Origin: Budorcas taxicolor
Taxonomy: Eukaryota > Chordata > Mammalia > Artiodactyla > Bovidae
Length of the DNA: 64,000 nt
Direction: 5' to 3'
Assembly: GCF_023091745.1 (NCBI RefSeq)
Contig: NC_068922.1
Location: forward strand, 34,080,501 to 34,144,500
Positions within the stretch are counted from its first letter, which is position 1. Each line of letters starts with the position of its first letter. The translations under genes and the position numbers were made by a program. The notes under the pieces were generated by a model. That model saw only the letters and a list, made by a program, of their open reading frames with translations. It did no database searches and was not told the origin of the DNA. Below are positions 35,009 to 47,459 of this stretch, piece after piece.

Positions 35009-36153
35009 GTATAAATACATCGAAATAGTTATGAGCAAGCCTTCAGTTGCTGAAATAGACAACTGAAGACAGCCCGTTGCAGATAAGACTCATGGTTCAG
35101 TCTTCTACTCACCTGAGGATTTTACTCCTTAAATACAGCTTTGTAACAGATACAGAATTTTCTGCAAAAGCATTCCATGTATACTTATTAAACTTTTCAC
35201 TTCAGCTTTAGGTGAGTGAGGAATTCAGGTTACTGAATGGTGACTTAGTCCTATCAGTCCTCTGGCGCATCATTTTGCTATGTGAGAGGATGCAGAAATC
35301 TTGTTTGAGAAGGTTTACTCATTAACAAAAGGTACCGAAATAAATTTAGCTGGGGTCATAGCATTTAATTTAATAGTATTACAATAATAACTACCATAAT
35401 TAGTTTCAGATTTGCCTTCCTTCCCAGAGGACAAGATTTTTTAGTTTTTTGATGCCTATTTAAAGCATGAAAATGACAGGAAAATTAATGTCATGACCTT
35501 TAAAGCCTGTTTATGATTTTTCCTAGTCATACCCTAAAGGATTCAGGGAGTTGTGTGCATCTAAAATAAACCACTTAGTAAGGACAAGTAAAAATTGGGT
35601 TAATTGGGTTCACCTGATCCTCAGTTGTAGCACCTCATTGAAGACCCCCATTTCATCTTAGACAAAGGACCACCCTTTTTGCACTGTAAAATTATCTCTT
35701 AAACTACACCTGTACATTCTGTGATGTCTTGAAAAGAGAAACATTTTTTTAAAGGCCAGTTTTTCAAATAGGTAGAATTTCTTTCCCTCCTATAACTTTA
35801 TCTGGCTTGTCTTTCTCAATTAGGAAATCACTTTGTCTTTCCACTTTCCTAGCAAGAATGAGCTGACACCAACTCATGGGCTACACTCTCTGGCCCTCAT
35901 GCCCACTTCCTGTAGGTGATGCAGGGCAGATGCATGGACTTGTTTTCCGTTCTCTAGTCCATCAGGGACTTCCTGTAAATGATCACTCTTCCAGATCCTC
36001 GAGAGATGAAACTTGGTTTTCATTTTATTGTCAGAGTTTGTGTATTTCAACAAAGAGAAATATTTGTCTATTCAACTAGAATTAAGAAAACTAACTAGGT
36101 ATGCTGGAGTCTTTGAAGCTTTTGAATAGTTGATTGAAAAGTTGTGGCAAATT
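35009..36153. other. Unassigned AT-rich sequence
   Basis: 1.1 kb without a recognised gene or repeat. Confidence 0.4.
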
Positions 36154-36370
36154 TGGCAAATAGTGAAGACTTCCCTGGTAATCAAGTGGCCAAGGCTTCA
36201 CCTTCTGTAGAGGGGGTGCAGGTTCTATCTCTTGTCGGGAAACTAAGAGTCCATGTGCCTCATGGCCCTAAAACCAAAACATTAAAAAAAAAAAACCAGA
36301 AGCAATATTATAACAAATTCAATACAGACTTTAAAAATGGCTCACATTTTTTAAAAAATGGCAGATAGTG
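36154..36370 (+). mobile_element. CHR-type SINE
   Basis: The element is at 36,166-36,358 and has the target duplication tggc(a/g)- type string tggcaaatagtg / tggcagatagtg (36,154-36,165, 36,359-36,370, one mismatch). Tail cagactttaaaaatggc matches the CHR at 6593. Confidence 0.92.
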
Positions 36371-36419
36371 GTTTGGAAGCACTTTCATGCATCATTGGAT
36401 AAGTCAGTACAAGTTCCTT

Positions 36420-36935
36420 GAATGACAATATGGTAATATCCATAACAATTTTAAATTGACCCAGAAATTTCCTACTGTGACTTCACTGTTCAGATGTACT
36501 CACACATGCTAGCAGGGTTGTGATTATACGAATGCATGCTGAAGTTTTGTGTGTAAGAGCAGAAGGCTGAGAACAGTCTCATTGTCAATTGGCAGGTGGC
36601 TGGTTAATAAACTGTGGTTCTTTGCAGTGAGGTACTATATAGCCCTTGCAGAGAATGAACGGGATCCATGAGTGCTGACATGGAGAGCTGAAAACATATT
36701 AAATGAGAGAGTAGCGGGTGTAATCTGCTCAGTTTGGGGAGGGGAGAATGGGTGATACAGCCTGTTTCTACACATGTTGGCTTGTCTACATACAGACTGT
36801 TACTAGAAGGATTCCCACAAAGGTGCTAAGAATTGTTGCCTCCAAGTAGGGAAATTGGGGTTACAAGACAAAAGTCAGGCTTTTGTTCATTTTTGTTTCA
36901 CTTTTTCCACGTTGAAGATAATCATTTTTGATAAC
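36420..36935 (+). mobile_element. Old L1/HAL1-type 3' end
   Basis: Sense: ctggttaataaactgtggtt, gtgaggtactatatagccct, gagtgctgacatggagagct, and attgttgcctccaag near the 3' UTR. Strongly diverged. Confidence 0.55.
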
Positions 36936-37060
36936 CTAAGTGATAGACCATAGCCATCTGTGACAGGAAATTTAAAAAAAAATTAGGTAATGCTGCAGAG
37001 GTAAACCTGTGACTGGGGTGCTCCAGGGAAATGGTGAAAAAAGTTATTTTAGAAGAGGAG

Positions 37061-37262
37061 AGGCTTCCCTGGTGAGTTAGACACTGAAGAACCGGCCTGC
37101 AATGTGGGAAACCCAGGTTCCATCGATCCCTGGGTTGGGAAGATCCCCTGGAGAGGAAATGGCTGCCCACTCCAGTATTCTTGCCTGGAGAATCCCATGG
37201 ACAGAGGAGCAGGCTGCAGTACATGGGGTACATGGGGTCACAAAGAGTCTGATACACTTCGT
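37061..37262 (+). mobile_element. Bov-tA SINE
   Basis: Sense Bov-tA from aggcttccctggtgagttag to a degraded end (agagtctgatacacttc). The string gtacatggg is duplicated inside it (about 37,218-37,238). Confidence 0.92.
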
Positions 37263-37556
37263 GAAAAGGAAGAAAAATCATCAGAATCATTTATGAAGCA
37301 GTGGTTGACACACAAAGAACATGAAAAACTACAGAACATAGATGAAGTCAGCAGGAAACAGAGGAGAGCAGTGGGTTCGGTTGCTTTTTTAACTGAGCAG
37401 TCTTTGTAAAGCTAATTGATGGAATTTTAATTCAGTGTGGACTGTAGAGAAGAAAAGAGCTAGAGATGGGACAGGGCTAAGAGAGGAAGGGCCCATCCTG
37501 GCAATGCTGTGGGGAAGTTAGAATTCCCCGATACAGGCAGGTGGTAGAAACATTGA

Positions 37557-37628
37557 GTTGGCCAAAGAGTTCATTCAGGTTTTTCTGTTAACATCTTGTG
37601 GAGATACCCAAGTGATTTTGGTCAATCC
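37557..37628. mobile_element. Mariner-type hairpin MITE
   Basis: The ends form an imperfect inverted repeat. Left gttggccaaagagttcattc pairs with the complement of the right end (..aagtgattttggtcaatcc). The central part gtttttctgttaacatcttg is typical of short ruminant mariner-derived elements. About 72 bp; no TA duplication retained. Confidence 0.7.
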
Positions 37629-38734
37629 AGTAGTTGTTGAAAGTACACCAGCTGGTCTGTGGTGATGCCACCAAAACTCTTTGGTGCTTGGCAGCCAAAA
37701 AAGAACCTTAGGAATCCAAAAATGATCTCCAAAGTCTTCAAAGTAGATCTGTTTTCTCTAAACCTAGAGATGATTGTCACTGAAGGTAGAGAAGAGTGGT
37801 GAAAATGATCATTTCAAAGTAATAAATTAAATCCCAAATGGATAGAAATACTACCACCAGGCTGATGGAAGGAAGCAAAATACTGACCAGTCTCACAGTG
37901 TATGTAAGTGACAGCCTTTTTATTTGATGCAGTATGTCATTTGTTACCAAATGGCGCAGTTCTCTTTTGAAATGCTTTCATCTTCATCATGATGGTAACC
38001 TCACAGGCCTGAACAATCCATTCTTTTAGCATTGAGAATCCAGGCTGGAAATTCCAAAGATGCTCTGTTTGATGTAGAAAGAGGCAACTGTTTTTCTTAC
38101 ATCTTTATCTTTTACATTTGAATGAATAAGGAATGGAAGAATTCCATTCCTGTTTGTTAAAACATGCCTAAAACTTGGGTCGTTTTAGACTTAACTAAAA
38201 TGCACTGAGGCCTTTTAACAGGAAAGCAGCAATGTCAAATTACTGCTTTTATAGATAATTTTGGGAATTATTGTTTTCTAGGTTTATTTATTTGGAAATT
38301 ATTGTTTTCGGTAGTTAATGACACTTAAAAATGTTGATATATATGAAACATCCAAAGCCTGCTACTAGAGAAACTGAAGACACTAGGATCTTCTTTACCT
38401 TTGCATAATATAATTTTTAAGTCATTTTAGGAGTGGTTCAAGTCTTTCTAAAAACACAGCCAGGCAATCTGTAGAAATCAAAGGAAATGTATTACTGAAA
38501 AAATTAACCTAATCATTTATCCGTCACTCTAAGTTATGGAAAAATATAGTAGTGGCAAAATTAATATGATATTACTTCAGATTTCAAAAATCACTATTCA
38601 TTTTAAAAATGACTCAGAATTTTAGAAACCCATCTGTTGAAAATAAAAGATTCAAGTGGTATGAAAAATACTTGATGGGACTATGCAAGTATTGTTAAAT
38701 AATTTTTAGCAGTCTTATTTTTACAGGATTCTTG
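37629..38734. other. Unassigned AT-rich sequence
   Basis: 1.1 kb without a recognised gene or repeat. Confidence 0.4.
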
Positions 38735-39235
38735 ACATTTATTCATCCAATAATCATTTGTTAAACCTTATTACAAGCCAGTCATTTCTAGGTTCTGGAA
38801 ATACAAAGATAAATATGGTATTTTTGTCCCTGACGTCGTAAAACTTGCAAATTTAAAGGGAATATGGACAGAGTTAAACAGATGCTATGTCCTAAGAGAG
38901 CCAGTCAAAGTGTGTTGAAGGATAATGGACAGATCAATAGAAATGTCTTGAATTGGCCAGGTAGACATTGCGGAAGAAATGAGTAGGAACTATGTAGCAA
39001 GGCAGGGGCAAGAAGGCAATTCCATGAAGAATCGTGGAGGCGACTGAGAGCTGGCCTATAACGTGACTGTTGAGATGCAGCTCTTAACAAATGTAGTGGT
39101 GACAGCCACACAGGCTAGTGTGTGAAATCTTTGTGTGCTGGACTGAAGAGGTCTAGCTGTATCTCGTGGACAACAAGAAGCCACTGATGTACTTGAAACC
39201 TGGGGAAAACATGATAATCATTAGATCTGCATGAA
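38735..39235 (-). repeat. Ancient L2-like remnant (tentative)
   Basis: tttattcatccaataatcat, tctaggttctggaaatacaaag and gaagccactgatgtacttga..ggaaaacatgataatc follow the order of a common ancient mammalian LINE remnant in antisense. Very diverged. Confidence 0.4.
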
Positions 39236-39439
39236 AAAGACCCTTCACAGACTACTGGGTAAAGATGTCCCGTGGAACTCAATTAAAACACTAAAAGATA
39301 AAGTTAAGGAATTTTTCCAGAAACAGCAAAAATAAAAGAAGTAAAACATGTAAAAAAGGGAAAAGAGGTTTAACAGTCCAAGGAGGGTAAACATCTGAAT
39401 AAGAAGAGTTAAAGGGGAAAAGAACAGAGAAAAATATAT

Positions 39440-40180
39440 TAGGAAGTCTCAGAAAAATAATTGAAGAAAATGTCTCAGGATCTAGAGTTTCTCCAGATTG
39501 AAAAGGCCCACCAGCCACTTGGCAAATGGTTAAAAATAGACTAAGACACTTCACTGTGAAATTTCTAAACTTTGTTTCCATAGAGAAAAAAAAAAAAGAT
39601 TGCATATAAAGGATCACAGATAGCTTCAGGTTTCTTAACAGCAACATTGGAAACCAGAAGACAGTGGAAATTTCAACTTGGAATTCTATGCTCAGAAAAA
39701 TTATTGAGCAAGCATGTTGTTGATTGAGGATAGAAATAGAGATAAATCTTCATCTTTCACGGTGGGGCACCAGTAGATACTGCCTAACACTGAACAGTCA
39801 AGAAGTAAGATTATAAGCATGTTATTGACAGAATGGAGGTATAAATACCAGAACAGTCAGCTCTAAGAATTCAAAGTGCTTATTTCTGGGGAAGATAAGA
39901 TGAATAAATCCTCGGGATCTAATGTACAGCATGGTGACTGCAGCTAGTATTACTGTGTCGTGTTCTTGAAATCTGCCAAGAGAGTAAACCTGAAGTGTTC
40001 TTACCGCAACTTAAGTATTCTTACCAGAGGGGGGAAGAAAAGTAACTATGTGAGGTGCTGGCCAATTACCTGACTATGGTAACCATTTCACAAAGTCTGC
40101 CTGTGTCATCGCATTGTACACATTCAGCACATACAATTTTGTTTGTCATTTAATTACACCTCAATGAATTTGAAAAAATT
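39440..40180 (+). mobile_element. Old L1-type fragments with L1 3' end
   Basis: 39,890-40,180 is a sense L1 3' end: gcatggtgactgcagctagt, tgccaagagagtaaacctga, gtaactatgtgaggtgctgg, acacctcaatgaattt. 39,440-39,740 (ccagattgaaaaggccca, ggaaaccagaagacagtgg) resembles a separate ancient element and is less certain. Confidence 0.55.
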
Positions 40181-40717
40181 TTATTTTGGAAGCAGGAACT
40201 GTCTTTAATTTGCAGGTAGCCAAGTGGAGCTGTGTATAATAGAAAGCTGAGAACATTTCACCCTGGAATTTGGAAACTAGAAATACAAATTTATAGGTGT
40301 GGTTAGAGTCTCAGGAGTTGAAGTAATTTTATAGAAAATCTGTTGAAGGGAGGAAAAAAAAGACCTAAGGCTGGAACATACTTTCCTGGTAGATTTTTAT
40401 TAAGGTAGAAGAATGCCCTCCTAAATACTGTAACCTGCCTGGTCTCGTCACGTGTGGAACACATGTGAAAGAGCACGGATATCTATGTGTGCTCCCACTT
40501 TACGAGGGTAAATGATTAGATCTTACCATGGAAAATGATACGATTTGTATTTCAAAGTCTGTTCTAGTATATTCCTTGTTTTTCTTGGAAATGCCAGAGA
40601 TAATAGTAACCTTTTTTTTTTTTTTCCTTTTGGAAGAATCCTGCAGACCTCGACTACCATAAGTAATACCTTGTTTTTTAAATAGTTTTTTTAACCAAGT
40701 ATTGTCAACACATAGTA
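40181..40717. other. Unassigned sequence
   Basis: No recognised gene or repeat. Confidence 0.4.
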
Positions 40718-40880
40718 TTCTAGTTTAATCCTTTCATCAGCCAAATGGGTTAAGTAATATTATCTCTCCCTTTCTAACATAAGGAAACTGAAACAGACAA
40801 AAAGATTCAGTGACTTGTTCAGGGTCACATGGTAAAACATTTTGGTTAAAAACACATCTTCCTACTCGGTTCGAGGATCC
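40718..40880 (+). repeat. MIR SINE
   Basis: Sense MIR: tttaatcctttcatcagcc, ataaggaaactgaaacagac, cttgttcagggtcacatgg. Confidence 0.65.
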
Positions 40881-41060
40881 TTTTACAACTTTTGAATGCA
40901 TTGCACAGCTGAGATGGGACTAGAATGGGGTCCTGAAAATTAAAGGTCAGTCTTGTCTTTCAGGGTTTTTGTTGGGAAACAGCAGTGAGTATCTGGTGAG
41001 ATCACTGAAGCAACAGGTCTAAAATCAGGGGAAATTGGGTGACTGCCAGACTTTCCCCAG

Positions 41061-41261
41061 CTCTCGGTAGAAAAGTTGCCTCAGAGGGTCTTAAACAAAC
41101 TAGTCCCTCAGGATGATTCTGTAAAGCATTTACTGGCTGACATTCAGAAATATCTGAATTTAAAGAGGCACTGTTTTATTGAACTTGTTAGCAGTGTGCA
41201 ACCATTTGGGCAGAGAACGATTGTCAAAGATATTAATGCAAATATTAATATAAGCAGTTAA
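41061..41261 (+). other. Possible coding segment, unrecognised
   Basis: An AG after a pyrimidine stretch (gactttccccag) opens a 67-codon frame. It runs LSVEKLPQRVLNKLVPQDD.. to a TAA at 41,259-41,261 and is basic and leucine-rich with no membrane segment. No good donor follows, so if real it would be a last exon. I do not recognise it, and chance is the leading alternative. Confidence 0.15.
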
Positions 41262-41434
41262 TTTTCAAAGTGGGTCAGAATTTATGCTGTAGATTTTCTT
41301 TCACCTGTTCTAATTCTTTTCCACCAGCTTGAGAATTTTATAATGTTTGTTTCTTAAAATTATTTGTTCCTTAAGTAGGACAGATTGAGATAGGAATAAG
41401 CATTTGGTTATAACTGAGCAAATTAGTCACAATT

Positions 41435-41635
41435 TGGATACTGGTGGCTCAGACAGTAAAGCATCTGCCCGTAATGCCTGAGACCCAGGTTCGATCCCTG
41501 GGTCGGGAAAATCCCCAGGAGAAGCAAATAGCAACCCACTCCAGTACTCTTGCCTGGGAAATCCCATGGACAGAGGAACCTGGTGGGCTACAGTCCATGG
41601 GGTCTCAAAGAGTTGGACACTACTGAGCAACTTCA
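41435..41635 (+). mobile_element. Bov-tA SINE
   Basis: Sense; the first bases of the head are degraded, then tggtggctcagacagtaaag through to gagcaacttcac. Confidence 0.92.
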
Positions 41636-41754
41636 CTTTAAGATTATATTATTTTGATAAAATTGAGCTTTATGATACTTGGTCCTCTTATTTATATAAA
41701 AATCTTAAGAAACTTGAATTCTATCAATGCTTTAAAACGGTTATTTTTTAAAAA

Positions 41755-42215
41755 TAAATGAAATATAGTACAGCTGCTTTAAAAAACAGGCAGTTGCTTG
41801 TAGTTATACCACTCAACAGTTTCATGCTAGGCAGTTTCACCCTAGAGATATGAACATGTTTATTTACACAAAGACTTGGACACAGATATTTATAGCAATT
41901 TTATTCATGAGAGCCAAAAACTAATCACAATTCAGATGCTCAGCCATGGGTGAATGGATGGACAAATTGCATTCTGGACATAGGATGGAATCCATTCAGC
42001 AATAGAAGGAAATGATCTACTGATCCACATAATAAAATGATACTGTTTGATTTATACGAAATGATTTGAAATTCTAGAACAGGCAAAGCTAATTCATGGT
42101 GACAAAAAGCATCAGTAGTTGCCTAGGGCCAGGAAAGAGAGGTGGGGATTGACCATAAAAGAGCACAAGGGGACTCTTTCAGGTAATGAGGGGACTTTTG
42201 ATGTTCATGTCTATA
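41755..42215 (+). mobile_element. Old L1 (L1M-type) 3' end
   Basis: Sense: gacacagatatttatagcaa, gccatgggtgaatggatgga, gaacaggcaaagctaattca, gtagttgcctagggccagga. Confidence 0.75.
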
Positions 42216-42664
42216 TTTCTTGTAACATATCTGGGATTTTGTTTTCATTGGGTATGGTAGGGTTACAGACAGCGCCAACTGCCTTTGAAAGAAGAAGTTA
42301 TTACTTACAGTTCCTAAGAGAGGGGGTGTGCCAGGCATTCAGGGCCCCATGGGAGGTTCCAGGGCTGGTCAATGGGGAGGAGGGATGGGCAAGCATGGCC
42401 TGGTGCCTTTATTGTGGTCTCCCTGGGAAAGGCAAGGTAGAGCAAGAGAGATCATTTTAGATTGCCTAGTTTGAACAGTTTCAGTGGTTTCAGGCTACAT
42501 GATAGTCCTAGTTGTCCAATGCCTGGTCCTGGGGTGGCTGAAGCCCAGGAAAATGTTGACTTACGTGTGAAGTTCCATAAAGGAGGAGGTTGGGGATATG
42601 GACTTGGCATTGAAAGGTGTGCTCCCCAGGGTTTGTCTAGGATTATCTAGCCCTGGAAGTGGCA
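42216..42664. other. Unassigned GC-richer sequence
   Basis: Open frames of 113 and 62 codons reflect base composition. No domain recognised. Confidence 0.4.
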
Positions 42665-42826
42665 TGCTTCCCTGGTGACTCAGTGGTAAAGAATCCACCT
42701 GCCAATGCAGGAGGTGTGGGTTTGATCCCTCGGTCGGGAGGATCCCCTGAAGAAGGAAATGGCAACCCATTCTTTGCCCGGGAAATCCTATGGACAGAGA
42801 GTCGTACCCACCTTAGCGACAAAGCA
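42665..42826 (+). mobile_element. Bov-tA SINE, internally deleted
   Basis: Head and first Bov-A part intact (gcttccctggtgactcagtg to ggaaatggcaacccattc). The central part after tatggacagaga is lost, with only ccttagcgac left of the 3' end. Confidence 0.9.
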
Positions 42827-43814
42827 AGAACAGAAGGGGTACTCTGTCCAGCCAGCCAGCCCCTAGTATATCAAAACATTATAAAATGTAGAAAAAAGAC
42901 TGATTGCTACACAGATATATATATGTCTGCTGTATGTAAATTATACCTCAGTAAAGTTGATTTGAAAAGTTTTTTTTTAAATAGTGAAATATAATGGGCA
43001 CATGAAATAAAACAGGGTAGGAAAATTCATCCTCAAATGCATTAAACATTTTCAAACTACCCATGTCTGTAAAAGGACAAGAGCAGCACTGAATACTTCA
43101 CAGGTTTATTCAGGCTGTTCCTTCCACTTCCTCTGCTGGGTCATGACCCTTTCCTTAATTCAGTGAAAGAAAAGAAAAGGCAACTTTTTCACTTAGATGA
43201 TGTCTGGGGTTATACAGCCTCTCTGAGTCCTTTCCTGCCATATTCCTAAAGTCTGTGATGACAGTTCTTAGGACTGGGTGAACAGCTTCAAGCCAGCTTC
43301 TCCTTCAGCATTTCCAATGACAGAGTTCAGTGTTTCCTGCAGCACATTACCGAGTAATTTCCATAGTGGAGTATAAGTGGTCACGGAAAGTGCTACCTTG
43401 TGTTCACATGACATTGGTTGCCTTGTAACTGGTCTCCCTTCCTGGTTGGGCTGTGCACTCAGGTTACATAGGATTCCTCTCATCTTTCTTCCATGTCACG
43501 TCTCTTCAGATGTTTCAAGATGACTTTCAGATATTTCAAGATGACTATCATTTCCCACTGAGTTCTTTCATTTCCGAGGTTCACTCCTTTCCCAGCTTAT
43601 CTAACTCACTTTTTCCCATTTCCTTGGTTCCCATTCTTTTTTTCACTGATTTTACTTTAATTCTGATTTCCAGCAGCAAACCTTCTCTCTCTATTTCCAT
43701 TGACTTGGTACACACTTGTATAGGCGTTCACCAGAGAGAAAAGTGGAGGCAAGATGGTGGGGAAGGAAGACTGAACGCAGTAAAATAGGAGTGTGTAGAT
43801 GAGTTTAAGAACCA
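42827..43814. other. Unassigned sequence, with an L1-like tail
   Basis: 42,930-42,966 (gtatgtaaattatacctcag) looks like an old L1 3' end. The remaining 850 bp show no gene or named repeat. Confidence 0.35.
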
Positions 43815-44005
43815 GACACACCTGGAGAATCAGTTCTGGCTCATCCTAGTGACCTTGAGCAAGTTACTTAATTTCTTTGGGCCTCAGTTTTTTACTTGAA
43901 AGATTTTAACAGTGCTGATTCTCTCGTGAGGATAGAGGGGTGTGTGTATGTGTGTTTGTATCACTTTGTAGGTCTAGCATGTAGTAAGCACTCAGTATAG
44001 AAGAG
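43815..44005 (-). repeat. MIR SINE
   Basis: Antisense: gtgaccttgagcaagttactt, gggcctcagttttttact, then a TG-rich insert and gtagtaagcactcagtata. Confidence 0.75.
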
Positions 44006-44237
44006 GGGGAAGTGTTTTCTGTAAATTCACCAACTCTAGCTCTAGCCTCAAACCTAAAATCTGTGGGCCAATCACTGTGCAGTGCTTTAAAATCCAGAGC
44101 CACAAGATCACTGTAAAATCAAAACTGGAGGAAGGCCTGGGAGAAAAACAGCTGCCCAGTCAGTGGTAGGTTAGTAGCGTTATCTTAATATATAAAAAAG
44201 AGCCTGTTACAAGTAACCAGTGGCTATATATCCAAAG

Positions 44238-45262
44238 CACAAGCTGGAATCAAGATTGAAAGTGAAAGTGAAGTCGCTCAGTCATGTCTGACTCTTTGCG
44301 ACCCGTGGACTCTAGCCCACCAAGCTCCTCCGTCCATGGGATTCTCCAGGCAAGAATACTGGAGTGGGTTGCCATTTCCTTCTCCAGGGGATCTTCCCGA
44401 CCCAGGGGTTGAACCCAGGTCTCCCACATTGCAGACAGACGCTTTAACCTCTGCACCCGGGAGAAATATCAGTAACCTCAGATATCCAGATGACACCACC
44501 CTTATGGCAGAAAGTGAAGAGGAACTAAAAAGCCTCTTGATGAAATTGAAAGAGGAGAGTGAAAAAGTTGGCTTAAAGCTCAACATTCAGAAAACAAGAT
44601 CATGGCATCTGGTCCCATCACTTTATGGCAAATAGATGGGGAAACAGTGGAAATGGTGTCAGACTTTATTTTGGGGGGATCCAAAATCACTGCAGATGGT
44701 GATTGCAGCCATGAAATTAAAGGATGCTTACTCCTTGGAAGAAAAGTTATGACCAACCTAGATAGCATATTCAAACGCAGAGACATTACTTTGCCAACAA
44801 AGGTCTGTCTAGTCAAGGCTATGGTTTTTGCAGTGGTCATGTATGGATGTGAGAGTTGGACTATAAAGAAAACTGAGCGCCAAAGAATTGATGCTTTTGA
44901 ACTGTGGTGTTGGAGAAGACTCCTGAGAGTCCCTTGGACTGCAAGGAGATCCAACCAGTCCATTCTAAAGGAGATTAGCCCTGAGTGTTCTTTGGAAGGA
45001 ATGATGCTAAAGCTGAAACTCCAGTACTTTGGCCACCTTATGCGAAAAGTTGACTCATTGGAAAAGACTCTGATGCTGGGAGGGATTGGGGCAGGAGGAG
45101 AAGGGGTCGACAGAGGATGAGATGGCTGGATGGCATCACCGACTTGATGGACGTGAGTCTGAGTGAACTCCGGGAGTTGGTGATGGACAGGGAGGCCTGG
45201 CGTGCTGCGATTCATGGGGTCGCAAAGAGTCGGACACAACGGAGTGACTGAACTGAACTGAT
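44238..45262 (+). mobile_element. BovB LINE, 5'-truncated, copy 9, split by a SINE
   Basis: Starts agcacaagctggaatcaagattg, stops at 44,258, and resumes at 44,457 with ccgggagaaatatcagtaac. The catalytic motif reads YPDD (agatatccagatgac) where other copies read YADD. A frame of 172 codons (44,602-45,120) covers the C-terminal part. Flanking ccaaag at both ends (44,232 and 45,267 regions) may be a short target duplication. Confidence 0.95.
44259..44456 (-). mobile_element. Bov-tA SINE inside BovB copy 9
   Basis: Antisense copy between the two BovB halves. The Bov-A part is complete; the head stops at ctttaacctctgcac, so the tRNA 5' end is cut. It is younger than the BovB that carries it. Confidence 0.93.
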
Positions 45263-46450
45263 ACAGCCAAAGACTTTTTCACCTTGTTCAATTTTTTCAT
45301 GCTTTATGTTCTTCTGACCAAATTCATTATGTTATGGCATCTATCTGAATAGCAGTGTTTATTCTGTAGGAAATAGTTCCCCTGGAAATAACTCCATAAA
45401 ATTAATCAGATAATATTAAATTCCCTTAATAATCTAGAGTAACTCGACATTGCACCTCTCTGAGTGGTGCCCAAATACACACACAAGAACACATTTCTAA
45501 ACACATACTCCCACTCTGGGTTAATGATAATAAGCTTATTGAGCATGGAGCAAAGGTTTTTCATTTAAGATTTTTTCATATAAGATTCTTTCTAAATGTA
45601 TTTTTAGGAACCTTGTCAAGGCAGTAGAGCAAAGAGAAGGCATGATGTACCTTAGGTTTCCTCAACCAGGAATAAATGGAAGATTTCCATTTCTAGCACC
45701 ATTGAGCTGTCAATTCTCATATAACCAATTCACCCAATTTTCATTTTTAATCAACTCAGTTTAAAAATGACATATTAACTAAAATGAAAAGTAACCATAT
45801 GAGTGATTTATAAAGCATATTATATTGTCTTGCTGTAATCGATGATGTTCATTCATTGCATTCTTTAATTTTTGTTCCTTTCTGATAGATTTTTCTACTT
45901 AATGTACTTTTTAGCATGCAAGTAAGAAAAGCCAGGTTATAATGATCAGAGATTCTCTGGACTGTGAAGGACACAGTGGCTGCTATTGCTGTATCATGGT
46001 ACCCTGAGTCAAGATGGCCTTGGCTTTGCTTGTGTAATATTTGAAAAATGCTGATAGAACTTATGTGACTTTTTAATGTATCTTTTCCTCTAGAACATTC
46101 ATATAATGACCTTTTATTTTCAACCCAGTCAGAGGATACAATATTGTGATTATTCGGGTGCTTTTTAAAATAAGCATTAGGTGTATTTATTACATTTTTT
46201 TGTCATTTTTCATAACTACAGTAGAATTAAATACTATCATGTTTTATGTGGCAGAAGATAACAGACTCCATTTTAGTGAATTACCTATTTTAAATATCAT
46301 GATATTGGGGGGGTGTATAGTATTTTATTGGGGGGAAAAGTATTTTAGTGGCAATCCTTATCTAATATAGCATTTTTGTTCTGCTTTTTTTTTTTATTTC
46401 AGAGATAGTATTTTTTCATTGGGGAAACTTAGTAGTATATCCATAACCAT
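45263..46450. other. Unassigned AT-rich sequence
   Basis: 1.2 kb without a recognised gene or repeat. Two short G-runs at 46,305-46,340. Confidence 0.4.
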
Positions 46451-46451
46451 A

Positions 46452-46702
46452 AGGAAAGTTAAAGGACTTCCCTGATGGTCTAGTGGTTAAGAATCCACTT
46501 TCCAGTGCCGGGGATACAGGTTCAATGCCTGGTCAGACAACTAAGATCCCACATGCTGCAGGGCACCTAAGCTCACATGAGGCAACTACTGAGCCCATGC
46601 ACTGCAACTAGGGAAACCTGGGCACTACAACTAGAGAGCCCACATCCTGCAATGAAGACCCACCTCAGCCAAAACTAGAAAAAAAAAAAAGGAAAAGTTA
46701 AA
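46452..46702 (+). mobile_element. CHR-type SINE
   Basis: The element is at 46,464-46,690 with the target duplication aggaaa(a)gttaaa on both sides. Reads ggacttccctgatggtctag through gatcccacatgctgc to an A-run. Confidence 0.92.
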
Positions 46703-47459
46703 CAGCAATTTAATTCCTCACTCAGAAGTAGCCACTTTTAATGTTTGGTAGTTTCTCTTAGGTGAATATTAGGGAAAATAATTGAACCATACCACTCCGT
46801 AACCAACCCCTCTCATACAAAAATGTGTAGTAAGCATTTTTCATAATTTTAAATATTTTAAGAAACAGTCTTATAATAGTTTCATTAAAAAGATAGATAG
46901 ATCCTAATTTACTGAGGGGCTTTATATTTTGTGTTTATATTAAATGGTACCCTGAAGAATTTTAAAAAGGTAACATGGATGATGATAGTGAAGATGGTAG
47001 TATGTAGCTCTGCACATTTATCATGATTTTCTGATGGGTAAGGACACTCTGGATCAAAAGGAGTGCAGAACTGTAAGGCTTAGGATGTATCTTGCAAAAA
47101 TACCTCCCAGTTTGCATGTATATCTCTGCAGACTTTTTCCAAGCATGCATTTTGCTTGTTTTTGCCAATTTGTAGGCAAAGAAATTTTATTTTTGAAATT
47201 TGCATTTATTTGATTATTAGTCAGGCTGAACATTCAAATGATTACTAGTTTGTCCTCTTTCATAAGTTTCTGAAGTCTGCTAGTTTTATGTTTTATGGAG
47301 AGCTTTCTCATTAATTTATTTATACCAGATCCAAGCACAAGGACCATGTCTCCCATGTCCTTGCATAGTCATACCTCAAAGACTGTTAAATGAACAACTG
47401 TATAACTATATATCTGTTGTGAGTTTTCTAATTTTTCCCAATAAATTTGCCTTAATTTT
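46703..47459. other. Unassigned AT-rich sequence
   Basis: 47,190-47,260 recalls antisense L1 (gaaatttgcatttatttgat), otherwise nothing is identifiable. Confidence 0.35.
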
